Assembly: GCF_000377505.1 (NCBI RefSeq)
Contig: NZ_KB898185.1
Location: 124,001-188,000 of the forward strand
Reading direction: 5' to 3'
DNA length: 64,000 bases
From: Paenibacillus massiliensis 2301065 = DSM 16942
GTDB lineage: Bacteria; Bacillota; Bacilli; Paenibacillales; Paenibacillaceae
Numbering within the stretch: position 1 is the stretch's first letter; every line of letters begins with the position of its first letter. Shown piece after piece: positions 34,118 to 43,950 of the stretch. A model generated the notes under the pieces. That model ran no database searches. It was not told where the DNA came from and saw only the letters and a program-made list of their open reading frames with translations. A program made the translations under genes and the position numbers.

Positions 34118-37100
34118 CTATTCCAGAACGGTCCACATGTCCATAGCCAACATTCGAATGATCTCATGCTCGTGCTTCCGGTAAGTCCGCAAACGGTCGG
34201 CGCTGTTCTGATTCCACAATAACGCCTTGCCCGCAACCTGCAATAAAGAAAGTCCTACATACTGAGCCTCGAACGGCGTCTGGCCATTCAAACGATCCAC
34301 GATGCTCAGAAGCTCCTCTGCGGTCCAATGCCCTTTGCTTTCATTAAGCGTTTGAACGATCCGCCGATACGCATAATCCAACAAATGTGGCTTCCTACTC
34401 GCGATCTGGATCACATGATTTAGATAAGCAACGGCCTGTTCAGCGCTGTTCCATTCAATCATGGCTATATGCAGCTTAATCACAGCGGATTCCATCGCCT
34501 CTTTGTCAGTGAGTACATCAATCACGCTTTCATACAGCGGAGCTAGTCCGTACCTTACATGCGGAGACAATAAGACAAGCTTGTCAACCAGTGCCAAGAG
34601 GCGCTGACGATGCGGCAGATCCCTGTCGGCAGTCGCATTCCATTCGACTACTGGTTCCATGGCTCCCAGCTGCTTGCAAAGACTAATCACCTGCTCGTTT
34701 ACCGCTCCATCACGGCAGACCACGATCAAAGTATCCAGTGCCGCCTTCCATCTGGAGCTGTTCTCCATATCCAATATGGCTTTACCAGCGGCAGCGGCAA
34801 GCAACACTTCATGGCCATCCGCCCAAAGATTCATCGCTCGGAAAGCCTCCTGGGCAACCTCCGCATCCGCATGACTTCCATTCTCGGCAATCCACTGCAC
34901 ATATCGCGGCCGATCCTTCAATGGAAGCTCTCTTGGGTTCTGGTAGAGCAGGCTTTTTGCGATATCCCGCTCCGGCGACAAAGCCATTGCGCTTAATATA
35001 GCCCAGCTTCGCTCATCTTCGAGCCATTGTCTGGCGGCATGCCCTATCGCAATCACAACATCCTTATGGGAATTGGGTTTCTCGTATTCACGAAGAAGTA
35101 TCGCCATATTCTCACTGCTCTTAAAGGCTCCCAGCAGCCGGATCGCTTCTTTTCTCACTGTAATTTTCAGCTTATCCCGGTTCAAAAGGTCTGCAAGCAT
35201 GGAGGTCATCGCCTGCGGCTTCATTCGACGCGCACATCGAGGGATCGCATACATTGCCACACGGGCGCGGTCCCCATCCAGATTGTCCAGCAGCAAAGGA
35301 AGCGCCTTCTCCGGGTCCTCCCATAAGGAGCAAGCGTGTAGCGCCGCCTCAGCAATCTGCACTTCCTCATCCTGCTGCAGCTTCTTCAACTTATCGGAGC
35401 AATAGTCCGGCATTTTTGCCAAGCTCCGCATGGCAGACGAACGCTCATAAAAGTTACGCTTGGCATCCAAGGCTACTTTTTCGAGTAGAGCAGCCAATGC
35501 TTTTTGCTGACGCGGCAACCAGCGATGGAACCCGTCCGAGGCAGGCAGAAGATAGATCGACTTCCCTGAAAGATGCCTGCCCTTGATGACTGTCCCTGCA
35601 ATGAAAGGGTCCAGCCATTCTTGACGCTTCAGGTGCAGATGCTTAAATACCTCATAAAACGAAATGAAGGAGAGGTCCCTATCCAGCATTTCTTTTACCC
35701 GTTCATCGCGTGTTTTTCGTGGAGCCAGCCAATAACGAACAGCCTGAGGAGATACGTTTTTTACCTGAACTAATTCCTTCAGCAGCAGTTGGAGTTTAGG
35801 AATTCGCTCTGCCAATTTGCCAAACGATTCGGCCATCCGCAGAATATATGTATAGCTCTCTCGCTTGTTAGCTTCCATGCCAAGAGCATAAAATTCATCG
35901 AACACAATGTTCAACACATGATCAGGCATTCTGTCCCAGTCCATGGAACGCAACATAAAGTGTCCGTCCCGCATTGCCATTCTGGCGAATGTTCTTAGAG
36001 CAAATTTGAAGAGTCTGCTCTCGGGCTGGGAAGTATGGTAGCACAGAATGGCAAAGGCCAAATTTTCTGTGGCTGCTCGTGTCCCATAGGAGGTGTCTCT
36101 GGCTTCAATCACACTGTCGACCAGCAAAGTCAATTCCCCGATATGGTCTTCCTTAAAGAGCGTGGGAGGGCAGTTCGACAGCTCGACCATGACTGCATTC
36201 CGCACTGGGTCCTGATCGTTTTTAATCCGGGTCACGAAATGCAACGTTTCATCCATTCCGCTTCGGGATAACGCCGTGCTTCGGATGAGATGGACATAGG
36301 CCGCAGCCCGCTCATCAGCTCCGGATACAGTCGCAGCTTTCTCCAGATGTTCTCTGGCATCCGCAATGAATAGCCTCGAAGTTATTTCCAGCTTACGGTT
36401 TCGGCGCTCCCGAATATCCCGCAGGCCTAGCATTCGAGCCGCCTCCTGATGGCGCAAACGATGTGGCAGTACATCCAGAAGCGATGTCGGGAAAACGCGC
36501 ATTCCTCGTTCGTCTTCTCTATAAGTAGCCTCGAAGACCAATCCCCGTAAGGACGGCGCAAGTGTATCCAGTACCTTCGCTACATGCAAAGGCTGCTCAG
36601 CCAGCAATGATGTTAGCTTTGCCCACTGCTCGATGGAAAAAAGCTTGTTTTTTTTCAAAACACCTACAGGTACGCCGTGAGTCAGAAGGTCCCCCCTCGC
36701 CTCCTCTCGCGTCAGGAGCTTGAATACACCCTCCGAGCTTACTTCCATTAGACGGCCCAATCGCGGTCTGAGAACAGGATGAAGTACGTCCATAGGCCCA
36801 TGCTTCAACGCACATTCCAAGACCATACTTGGTTTTAATTCACACAGCATCTCGATGGCTGAGCTAAAGCTCCACCATACAAAGGTCTTCTCGCGCTGTG
36901 TTGCCTTTTGCAGCACATCATGGAAATAATCCGCTACGATAGCAGGGTGACGCTGCGTCAGCATTTTCCAATTGCGTACCCCATACCCCAGCTCCGGGAG
37001 GTATCGACGAACCGTTTCCTCGCTGCATGCAGCCAACAATGTTGCGGCCTCATGTCCTCCCCAATTAGCAAGCACAAGTGGCAGCAATCTCTCCGCCCAG

Positions 37101-37489
37101 TCCTGCCGGCAGCTGATCACGATGCTTCGCAGCAATTGGCGACGACATTCGTGCGACATCGACACGATTTCAGACTCTATCAAAAAATCTGAATCTATGA
37201 GAACCTTCGGCAAAAGTTTGGCTGCCCGGCACCTAACGCCTGCCTTCCCATGACTTAAAGCCGCCAAAACGGCATGAGCATCATGCGTTACACTAGCACC
37301 AGTTAATGCCAAATGCCCCTCATAGGCGCTGTCACTCTTCAACAATGATGTAAGCAGGGCGCTATAAGCAGTATCTCCTTTATATTGGCACCCCCAGGCT
37401 GCCATTTGCTTCATCCTGTCCGAGTACCCCATTACGTCTAGTTCCTTTAGTACCCGTTCTCTATTCAGCGGAGCAATGTGAAATAACAA
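34118..37489 (-). CDS. Large HEAT/ARM-like repeat protein of unknown function
   Basis: Soluble helical solenoid of 1,123 residues with no signal peptide, membrane segment or recognisable enzyme motif. Paired helices of about 35-40 residues recur; the clearest HEAT-like units lie at about 665-860 (LQQDEEVQIAEAALHACSLW, GDRARVAMYAIPRCARRM, ITVRKEAIRLLGAFKSSENM). Helix pairs continue to the C-terminus. TTG start at 37489, with GAGAGGG 6 nt upstream. Monocistronic, ending in a strong terminator. Similar large HEAT proteins occur in Firmicutes and actinomycetes, sometimes next to SWIM-domain or MoxR genes, but none is present here. Probably a scaffold (inference). Confidence 0.9.
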   Translation of the reverse strand: MLFHIAPLNRERVLKELDVMGYSDRMKQMAAWGCQYKGDTAYSALLTSLLKSDSAYEGHLALTGASVTHDAHAVLAALSHGKAGVRCRAAKLLPKVLIDSDFLIESEIVSMSHECRRQLLRSIVISCRQDWAERLLPLVLANWGGHEAATLLAACSEETVRRYLPELGYGVRNWKMLTQRHPAIVADYFHDVLQKATQREKTFVWWSFSSAIEMLCELKPSMVLECALKHGPMDVLHPVLRPRLGRLMEVSSEGVFKLLTREEARGDLLTHGVPVGVLKKNKLFSIEQWAKLTSLLAEQPLHVAKVLDTLAPSLRGLVFEATYREDERGMRVFPTSLLDVLPHRLRHQEAARMLGLRDIRERRNRKLEITSRLFIADAREHLEKAATVSGADERAAAYVHLIRSTALSRSGMDETLHFVTRIKNDQDPVRNAVMVELSNCPPTLFKEDHIGELTLLVDSVIEARDTSYGTRAATENLAFAILCYHTSQPESRLFKFALRTFARMAMRDGHFMLRSMDWDRMPDHVLNIVFDEFYALGMEANKRESYTYILRMAESFGKLAERIPKLQLLLKELVQVKNVSPQAVRYWLAPRKTRDERVKEMLDRDLSFISFYEVFKHLHLKRQEWLDPFIAGTVIKGRHLSGKSIYLLPASDGFHRWLPRQQKALAALLEKVALDAKRNFYERSSAMRSLAKMPDYCSDKLKKLQQDEEVQIAEAALHACSLWEDPEKALPLLLDNLDGDRARVAMYAIPRCARRMKPQAMTSMLADLLNRDKLKITVRKEAIRLLGAFKSSENMAILLREYEKPNSHKDVVIAIGHAARQWLEDERSWAILSAMALSPERDIAKSLLYQNPRELPLKDRPRYVQWIAENGSHADAEVAQEAFRAMNLWADGHEVLLAAAAGKAILDMENSSRWKAALDTLIVVCRDGAVNEQVISLCKQLGAMEPVVEWNATADRDLPHRQRLLALVDKLVLLSPHVRYGLAPLYESVIDVLTDKEAMESAVIKLHIAMIEWNSAEQAVAYLNHVIQIASRKPHLLDYAYRRIVQTLNESKGHWTAEELLSIVDRLNGQTPFEAQYVGLSLLQVAGKALLWNQNSADRLRTYRKHEHEIIRMLAMDMWTVLE

Positions 37490-37828
37490 TATTACCCTCT
37501 CCTCTCACACGCTGACACCCATCTACTAGATCGCTCTAAGCCATTTTGGTCCACAGCTTACGAACTAGCCATTTTCTATTATTTTTATTGAAAAAAAATA
37601 CCTATCGTACAACATTATACCTTGTCTAATCCATGTTAACAAAGACATGCGGCTAGTCTACGGACTTATGGCAAGTAAAAAAAACGAGTGTGGAAGCTGC
37701 GCCCATGGCGAAAGGGTACGCGGCTACTTCCACACTCGTTATCAGCTTTGCTCAATGACTAGTTAATCTCACAAAATACATACTTTATGGTGCTACTTTC
37801 TCGATTGCACGAACAGCTTTCCGAGGCT
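37490..37828. other. Intergenic region with terminator
   Basis: No gene seen. The left part is AT-rich and should hold the promoter of the HEAT-like gene; the right part is the terminator of the oxidoreductase operon. Confidence 0.5.
37677..37740 (-). terminator. Strong intrinsic terminator of the oxidoreductase/epimerase operon
   Basis: Perfect 14-bp stem AACGAGTGTGGAAG/CTTCCACACTCGTT with an internal second hairpin; on the minus strand followed by eight T. Confidence 0.9.
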
Positions 37829-38848
37829 CTATAGTTTGATAAATTGTCCCGTACGCTGTGATTCAAATGCAGCCAGAATCACGTTCAGGGAACGCAATCC
37901 CTCTTCACCAGAGATCGTTGGCGGCGTCTTCGTAACAATGCTATCGACAAAAGCATCAATGACACCGCTAGGTACCTGCTTTTCATTCGTAGCCATGGCA
38001 CCGACCTTGTATGTCTCAACTGTCCCATCAATAAGCTCTACGATGACCTCGTCCCCATCTACGGTTCCGATCTTCATGACGCCTTTCTCACACCATAGCA
38101 CGGTGCTGTTATCTCCGCCCTTATACTGTGTCCAGCTGGCAACCAGTGTTCCAATGGCTCCACCCTTCATGCGGAGAATGCAGACGGCATTATCATCCAC
38201 CTTTGTATCCGACTTATGCAGCGTATCAATAAATCCGCCGACCTCTGCGACCTCATCTTGTAACAGGAAACGGATGAAGTCCGACTTATGGACCCCAAGA
38301 TCCCCCATTGCGCCCATACTGGCCTCTTCCTGACGGAAAAACCAGCTATCCCGGCCATCAACACTCCAGGCTTCAGGACCAGGATGCCCGAAGGCCGTAC
38401 GGAAGGTAAGAACCTTACCCAGCTTACCCGAATCGAGAATCTCCTTCGCTTTTACATGCGGTGGCATGAGACGCTGATTGTGACCTACCATGAGAAATAC
38501 TTTGCTGGCACGTGCTGCTTCAATCATTTGCTCAGCTTCTTCGGAGGTACACGCCATTGGCTTCTCTACTAGCACATGCGCACCAGCCTTGGCTGCAGCA
38601 ATAGACATAGGCGCATGCAAATAGTTCGGGGAGCAGACGCTCACAGCATCCACCTTCTCTTGGGCAAGCAGCTCCTCATAGCTACTATACGCTGTGCCCC
38701 CGTAAGTATCCGCCATCTCTTGGGCACGCTCCAGCTTGGGATCGGCAAAGGCCACCAGCTCCACATGCTCATTGGCTGCATACTCCGGAATATGTCTACG
38801 CTGTGCAATAGCACCGCATCCCAATACGGCTACCTTGATTGTACTCAT
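37829..38848 (-). CDS. Gfo/Idh/MocA-family oxidoreductase
   Basis: NAD(P)-dependent sugar dehydrogenase-type protein, 339 residues. N-terminal Rossmann motif VAVLGCGAIAQRRHIPEY, the catalytic Lys in the EKP motif (AHVLVEKPMACT), and a C-terminal alpha/beta domain with DLGVHKSDFIRFLL, where the His is the expected catalytic partner. ATG 38848 with GGAG 8 nt upstream. Downstream of an epimerase-like gene in the same operon (57 bp gap), probably acting on the same sugar such as an inositol or sugar acid (inference). Confidence 0.93.
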   Translation of the reverse strand: MSTIKVAVLGCGAIAQRRHIPEYAANEHVELVAFADPKLERAQEMADTYGGTAYSSYEELLAQEKVDAVSVCSPNYLHAPMSIAAAKAGAHVLVEKPMACTSEEAEQMIEAARASKVFLMVGHNQRLMPPHVKAKEILDSGKLGKVLTFRTAFGHPGPEAWSVDGRDSWFFRQEEASMGAMGDLGVHKSDFIRFLLQDEVAEVGGFIDTLHKSDTKVDDNAVCILRMKGGAIGTLVASWTQYKGGDNSTVLWCEKGVMKIGTVDGDEVIVELIDGTVETYKVGAMATNEKQVPSGVIDAFVDSIVTKTPPTISGEEGLRSLNVILAAFESQRTGQFIKL

Positions 38849-38905
38849 CAGCACTTCTCCTTTTCATGATCTATGATGGTTGTGGGGTATGAACTGGAAC
38901 CAGAG

Positions 38906-39679
38906 CTAGAATTGGCTCAGGTAATGCTCTTTTACCCACTGCAGACTGTTTGCAACACTTTCAAGCGGTGGCTTCTGACAATGATCCTGCTCCACAATCA
39001 GCCACTCCACTCCGGCATCTCCAGATTCGCGAATGACGGCTGGCAGGTCCACCAGTCCCTCTCCAAGCTCCAGCGTATTAATTGCACCATCCGTGGCTCT
39101 GTCAAAATCCTTCAGGTGCAGGAGTGGAAGGCGCCCGGCATATTGGCGGATGTAAGCCAGCGGGTCCTGTCCAGCGTACTGAACCCAGCACACATCAAGC
39201 TCCACCTGAAGGGACTCAGGTGCCGTCGTCTGGAACATTGCATCGAATACCAGCGCTTCTCCCGTCTTCTCCAAAAATTCAAAATCATGATTATGATAAC
39301 CAAATTGAAGCCCCTGCTCCCGCACCTTGGCTCCTGTATTCTCTAGGAATGCAATAAATCCCTTCCATTCTTCACCCTTGGGGCGCTGATCCGGCATAAT
39401 ATAAGGACAGATCATATAATGAGCACCAATCGTCTTCAGGTAATCTATCTGGCCTTGCAAATCATCCTTGAGCAAATGAATGCCTACATGACTACTGATA
39501 GCTTTTAGCCCAAGCTCGTCTAGTAGCGCTTTCATTTCCAGGGCTGGAATGTCACCGTATCCGGCAAATTCTACACCCTCATAACCTAGTTCGGCAACCT
39601 TACGAAGTGTACCCCTAAAATCCGTAGCTAATTCCTCACGGAGCGTGAACAGCTGCAAACCCACATTCATTCTTGGCAT
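38906..39679 (-). CDS. Sugar phosphate isomerase/epimerase family protein
   Basis: TIM-barrel protein of the AP-endonuclease-2/xylose-isomerase-like family, 257 residues. Metal-ligand residues can be placed in FGYHNHDFEF, VELDVCWVQYAG, LLHLKDFDR and GVEWLIVEQDHCQ, the usual Glu/Asp/His set. The first strand is NVGLQLFTLREEL. ATG 39679 with GAGGTG 8 nt upstream. First gene of a two-gene operon with an oxidoreductase; an AraC regulator is divergently encoded upstream and is the likely controller. Confidence 0.93.
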   Translation of the reverse strand: MPRMNVGLQLFTLREELATDFRGTLRKVAELGYEGVEFAGYGDIPALEMKALLDELGLKAISSHVGIHLLKDDLQGQIDYLKTIGAHYMICPYIMPDQRPKGEEWKGFIAFLENTGAKVREQGLQFGYHNHDFEFLEKTGEALVFDAMFQTTAPESLQVELDVCWVQYAGQDPLAYIRQYAGRLPLLHLKDFDRATDGAINTLELGEGLVDLPAVIRESGDAGVEWLIVEQDHCQKPPLESVANSLQWVKEHYLSQF

Positions 39680-39823
39680 GTACAAGACACCTCGACTTCT
39701 TAGAGTTTTATATATACTGCTCTATCTGGTACTATCCTATCGAAAATTGACCTGAAGTGACCATACACAATATAATTATCACATGCACTATTTGCTCAAA
39801 TTATGTACGGAGGTTCTTGTCTC

Positions 39824-40633
39824 GTGGATACTGCACTATTAACCTGTGATTATTCTTACCACTATAAAGCCTTCAATTCTCATTATACAAATGGGCTGAC
39901 ACACTACCTCTTCCGATTGCAGACCGAGGGCTCCAGCCGGGTCTTCTGTCGGGATCGCGAATACCAGCTTCGTAGAGGAGATCTGCTGCTATTGAGACCA
40001 GGAGATGCCTATGATCTTGCTGTAGATGACCCCGAGCAGGAGGACCGCATTTCTAGTGGAGACTACTATTTGTTCTGTGAAGGCCAGTGGATTGATGATT
40101 GGTGGAATCGCACCAAACGCCCGCCTGTGACCCGGATCGGCTCCGACGAGAAGCTGGTTGGCTTATGGCGCAACCTGCTGCTTGAGAAGCGGCGCGGAGC
40201 AGACGAGGAGAACGGAGAATTGATCGACTACATGCTGCGAAGTCTGTGTCTCTATTTTGATAGAGCCATCTCGGAGCATACCCAGCAGGATCGTACGGTG
40301 TTTGCTGCACTCAGACTGAAGCGCTTCATAGAGGAGCATGCCACCCTCACGTTCAAGCTGGAGGAGGCTGCCCAGTATGCCGGACTTAGCCTGTCGCGCG
40401 CGGTAAAGCTCTTCAAGGATTACTATGGTCAGACCATGATCCAGTATGCAATTGATATTCGACTGAACGCAGCCCTGGAGCGTATGAAATACAGCTCACT
40501 GACACTAGAGCAAATTGCGGTTACGTGTGGATTTTCCAGCTATTCTTATTTCCACAGGGTGTTCCGCTCCAAGTACGGCGTGACTCCGGTCAAATATAGA
40601 AAATACGAGCAGGAGGCCCCCTATCGCCTGTAA
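39824..40633 (+). CDS. AraC-family regulator with cupin sensor domain
   Basis: AraC-type regulator of about 269 residues. The N-terminal cupin resembles sugar-sensing AraC proteins (REYQLRRGDLLLLRPGDAYD), and the C-terminal double helix-turn-helix reads FKLEEAAQYAGLSLSRAVKL and EQIAVTCGFSSYSYFHRVFR. CGGAGG ends 10 nt before GTG 39824, chosen as start; an ATG at 39803 is possible. Divergent from the sugar oxidoreductase/epimerase pair, which it probably controls. Confidence 0.9.
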   Translation: MDTALLTCDYSYHYKAFNSHYTNGLTHYLFRLQTEGSSRVFCRDREYQLRRGDLLLLRPGDAYDLAVDDPEQEDRISSGDYYLFCEGQWIDDWWNRTKRPPVTRIGSDEKLVGLWRNLLLEKRRGADEENGELIDYMLRSLCLYFDRAISEHTQQDRTVFAALRLKRFIEEHATLTFKLEEAAQYAGLSLSRAVKLFKDYYGQTMIQYAIDIRLNAALERMKYSSLTLEQIAVTCGFSSYSYFHRVFRSKYGVTPVKYRKYEQEAPYRL

Positions 40634-40752
40634 AGGTTCTTACCTTAGGCAAAGCAGCCTCCTGCCTCTCATGGGTCAAGATTCGTATTCGATCGAGTCA
40701 TCTAGCTTTTTACAGAACTATAGGCCTTCATTGCGATCAAATTGACAGCCTC

Positions 40753-41583
40753 TCAGGATGCTCCGATTCTGCTTACAATTTTGTCCTGCCCAAGCTGTGC
40801 AGCCCGCTCCAGCGGGGTTCCCTCGAACTTGATAAAATTTTTGTTGTACTTGACCTTCATGTTGAAATCTACGCCATGATCCACTAACAGACCAATAATA
40901 TCCTCGTATTCGTTAAATACCGTGTAGATTAGCAGTTCGCAGCTGCGGTCATACACGCAAGAAATGTCTGCCCCCTTGCTTAACAGTAATTCCGCCAGCT
41001 CTCTCCGATTACGTCTGCAAGCCCACCAGAACGCTGGTGTGATCGTCTCAGGATGAATTCCGTTGTCTATGAGCACGCTAGCTCCTTCTACGTTGCCGGT
41101 ATTTGTTGTCCATTCCAGAGCGTTTATTTTCGCTGTTGCCAGTTGGTTGACATCCAGACCCAGATCAATCAACTTCTGCGTCATTGCACCGGAAGCGTAT
41201 GCCGCAGATAGGAATAACGCTGATTCCTTCTTACAGCCAAGCGCCATAATATTCGCACCCTGATCCATGAGATAACGAGCCACATCCTCATGACCATGGT
41301 GCAGTGCCCATAAGAACGGTGTCTCCTGCACCGTATTGCGTACCTCCAGATCAGCTCCTGCTTCTACAAGCCATTGAACGATATTCAGAGCACCGTCTTC
41401 GCAAGCGATATGTAAAGAAGTACCGAAGTAGCTGCATTTCTTGTTCAGTGCCGTTGCCTTGATGGAGGACAGCATACGGCGAATCTCCTCCATATTCCCG
41501 GTTGCACAGGCATAGTTCAGCGTGTTCTCGAACCCTGCCAATTTCATTTTTTCATTACGTTCCTGCCGTACATCCTGAGTCAT
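40753..41583 (-). CDS. Ankyrin-repeat protein
   Basis: Soluble protein of 276 residues formed of about six ankyrin repeats; clear consensus pieces are TSLHIACEDGALNIVQWLVE and TPFLWALHHGHEDVARYLMD, AGADLEVRN and the last TPLERAAQLGQDKIV. No signal peptide or enzyme motif. AAGGAG is 7 nt upstream of the ATG at 41583. It follows the esterase gene by 22 bp on the same strand, so the two form an operon; an interaction with the esterase is conceivable but not shown. Confidence 0.9.
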   Translation of the reverse strand: MTQDVRQERNEKMKLAGFENTLNYACATGNMEEIRRMLSSIKATALNKKCSYFGTSLHIACEDGALNIVQWLVEAGADLEVRNTVQETPFLWALHHGHEDVARYLMDQGANIMALGCKKESALFLSAAYASGAMTQKLIDLGLDVNQLATAKINALEWTTNTGNVEGASVLIDNGIHPETITPAFWWACRRNRRELAELLLSKGADISCVYDRSCELLIYTVFNEYEDIIGLLVDHGVDFNMKVKYNKNFIKFEGTPLERAAQLGQDKIVSRIGAS

Positions 41584-41605
41584 CTTCATTCTCCTTACTT
41601 GCCGT

Positions 41606-42442
41606 TCAGACTAATGATTGCTCCGTAGCCTCTTGAATGAAACTGCGCCGACGGAGCCACTGATGGCATAACTCAGGCCACGCCTGGGCTTGCGGATGTG
41701 CTTCTGCGAGTCCAAGACCATGACGCCCATCCTCAAAAATGTGCAGCTCAAACGGGATATTGTACTGACGCAGACCAGCAGCAAACATCAGGCTATTCTC
41801 GACAGGTACAGAAGCATCATTGGCGGTATGCCATAGAAATACAGGAGGAGTATCCGCTGTAATCCGCTGTTCGGATGATACGGACTTCAACCACTCCGCA
41901 CTTTTCTCTTGTGGACCAGATAGGGCTTGCTGGCTTCCTGCATGAGCATGCTCTCCGGCCATTGTGATCACTGGATAGCACAGAATAGCGATATCTGGAC
42001 GACAGCTGAGCAGATCCACCGGATCTTCGAGGTCCTGCTGCCCTGCATTGAAGCATGTGCTGGTCATCGAAGCCAGATGCCCCCCCGCCGAGAAGCCCAG
42101 AATCCCTACACGGTTCGCATCAAGTCTCCACTCTGCGGCATGATACCTGATAAGTCGAATTGCACGCTGTGCCTCCTCTAATTGGACAGGGTGAGCATGA
42201 GGAGCGACGCGGTAATTAAGCACTAAGGCAGACACTCCGATCTTGTTCAGCCACTGCGCAATCGGCTCTCCCTCATGATTAGCTCTGTTCACATAGCCGC
42301 CCCCTGGGCAGACAAGGATTACCGGGTACGGCCCCTCTCCCTCCAGTAGATAAGGTGTAATGCTCGGACAACCATCGTTAATGCCTTCTGTATCGAGCGG
42401 CATGTCCTCCCAGAGTTTGATGTTCTTTGGCACATTCATCAT
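41606..42442 (-). CDS. Alpha/beta hydrolase, BD-FAE/esterase-like
   Basis: Serine hydrolase of about 278 residues. Oxyanion motif CPGGGYVNRANHEGEP, nucleophile GFSAGGHLAS, acidic residue in HTANDASVPVEN and His in EDGRHGLG give a complete triad. The pattern resembles xylan/carbohydrate esterases of the BD-FAE type. No signal peptide, so it is intracellular. GGGAGG lies 6-7 nt before ATG 42442. Operon with an ankyrin protein. Confidence 0.92.
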   Translation of the reverse strand: MMNVPKNIKLWEDMPLDTEGINDGCPSITPYLLEGEGPYPVILVCPGGGYVNRANHEGEPIAQWLNKIGVSALVLNYRVAPHAHPVQLEEAQRAIRLIRYHAAEWRLDANRVGILGFSAGGHLASMTSTCFNAGQQDLEDPVDLLSCRPDIAILCYPVITMAGEHAHAGSQQALSGPQEKSAEWLKSVSSEQRITADTPPVFLWHTANDASVPVENSLMFAAGLRQYNIPFELHIFEDGRHGLGLAEAHPQAQAWPELCHQWLRRRSFIQEATEQSLV

Positions 42443-42653
42443 TCGTAACCTCCCATTCATTCGTTAGCGTCTGTGCAACCTCTTGATAATTTCTCTATAA
42501 ATACTTTACTTCTCCGCAGCTGGCGCGATCACCTTCCTGAGACGCTCTCTCCCATCTGTCAAGGAGGGTTACAGGTTCATTGTCTCACAGGAATGTCTGC
42601 CTCAAGCCTCGATGCTACTCATTGATGATGGTAGCTGGAGCTACAGCGACACG

Positions 42654-42983
42654 CTATACCAAATGTCCGGTCGATTCATTCGATTCATGATGTTCCTCCA
42701 GAGCCATAATGCGAAAACAAATGGAGAACAGGTTACGAATCGTACTTGTGCTCGTCTTCTTCTTGATATTTGTAATATGTACTTGAACTGTCTTCTCGCT
42801 GATATAGAAGATATCTGCAACTTCCTTGTTACTGAGCCCATAGGCTACAAGAGCACTTAGTATTTCACTTTCGCGTGGAGTCAGGTCATAGTAATCCGTC
42901 ATCGTCTGTGACGTTCGCTGGATTTGCCGTTGTAGCGCTTCTTTTTGTGCACCGCTCATAAGATCATACATCTCTGAATTCAT
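42654..42983 (-). CDS. Small LuxR/GerE-type helix-turn-helix protein
   Basis: Short regulator of 109 residues that consists of a helical N-terminus (ALQRQIQRTSQTMTDYYD) and one LuxR/GerE domain (LTPRESEILSALVAYGLSNK and ISEKTVQVHITNIKKK) without a receiver or ligand-binding domain. ATG 42983 chosen, with GAGAG about 6 nt upstream. Proteins such as GerE are similarly minimal, but this is not GerE itself. It stands alone, with 415 bp of non-coding DNA before it. Confidence 0.8.
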   Translation of the reverse strand: MNSEMYDLMSGAQKEALQRQIQRTSQTMTDYYDLTPRESEILSALVAYGLSNKEVADIFYISEKTVQVHITNIKKKTSTSTIRNLFSICFRIMALEEHHESNESTGHLV

Positions 42984-43398
42984 CAACTGCTCTCAATCCT
43001 TTTCTCTTTCGATTTCTGCATTCAGCCTTGCTACAGAAACGTTGGGCAATGATGAAGCTTAAAAAATGAACTCTGATCGTACTGTGTTATCAACGTTTCT
43101 TACTTACTGCACGACAAATGCTACACTTCTACTGCTTAGTCCTTACTCGTTTTTCAATATCGGACTAAAGCTGTTATATTTTGATAGTTAATTGTAAAAA
43201 CATTACCAATGAATTAGAGATGACAGATGCAATCGTTACCTCAGTATTACAACTGTAATTGCAGTCTGCATAATTACGTAATCATTTCGGTAGGAAGTCG
43301 GACGGAGTGACAAATTCCGCCCAACCCCACACCGCATAGCAGTATCAGGTCAGCGCTGCGCTAAGTTAAATCAAGATAGCAGACCTGGTTTAAAATAC
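42984..43398. other. Intergenic region with short palindromes
   Basis: No gene seen over about 415 bp. Holds TACAACTGTA within ATTACA-AC-TGTAAT (43246-43259) and ATTACGTAAT (43273-43282). Probably carries the promoter of the LuxR-type gene, but no clear -35/-10 pair is found. Confidence 0.4.
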
Positions 43399-43950
43399 TT
43401 ATTCCGCGATGCTGACCTGCATCAGAATCTCGCCTGTAAAATCCTTAATGCTAAATACGCCATTCTCCAAAATCCCGTACGAATGCGAGTAATTCCCTTT
43501 CGGAAGCGATATTGAGCCTGGATTACATAAATAGACGTCCCCCTCACTCCTCGCCACAGGGATATGGGTATGTCCCTGCAGGAATAGATCTCCGGACTGG
43601 AGTGGTGGCAGATTTTCCATGGAATGACCATGCCCGTGAGTCACATAGATTCTGCGTCCCTCATAGAAGAGTACAGCGTAGTCCGCCATCATGGGGAATT
43701 GGAGCAGCATTTGATCAACCTCGGCATCACAGTTCCCTCTGATTGCAGCTGCAATATGAGGTGACTGCTGGTTCAGCAATTCTGCAACTCCTGCAGGGTC
43801 ATAGCCCTCCGGCAACGGATTACGTGGTCCGTGATATAAATAATCCCCTAGCAGTACCCAATAATCCGCCTGCTCTTCTTCATATTTCTCGACAGCTCTC
43901 TTGAGCCAGTACAATGATCCATGAATATCAGATACGAACATGAATTTCAT
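43399..43950 (-). CDS. yfcE: YfcE-family metallophosphoesterase
   Basis: Calcineurin-like phosphodiesterase of 183 residues, the usual YfcE length. Metal-binding motifs: FVSDIHGSL, LLGDYLYHGP, RGNCDAE, VTHGHGHS and LQGHTHIPV. ATG 43950 with AGAGGAG 8 nt upstream. Its first 23 bases overlap the end of gltD in another frame, so it is translated with it, although the two activities have no known link. Confidence 0.95.
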   Translation of the reverse strand: MKFMFVSDIHGSLYWLKRAVEKYEEEQADYWVLLGDYLYHGPRNPLPEGYDPAGVAELLNQQSPHIAAAIRGNCDAEVDQMLLQFPMMADYAVLFYEGRRIYVTHGHGHSMENLPPLQSGDLFLQGHTHIPVARSEGDVYLCNPGSISLPKGNYSHSYGILENGVFSIKDFTGEILMQVSIAE

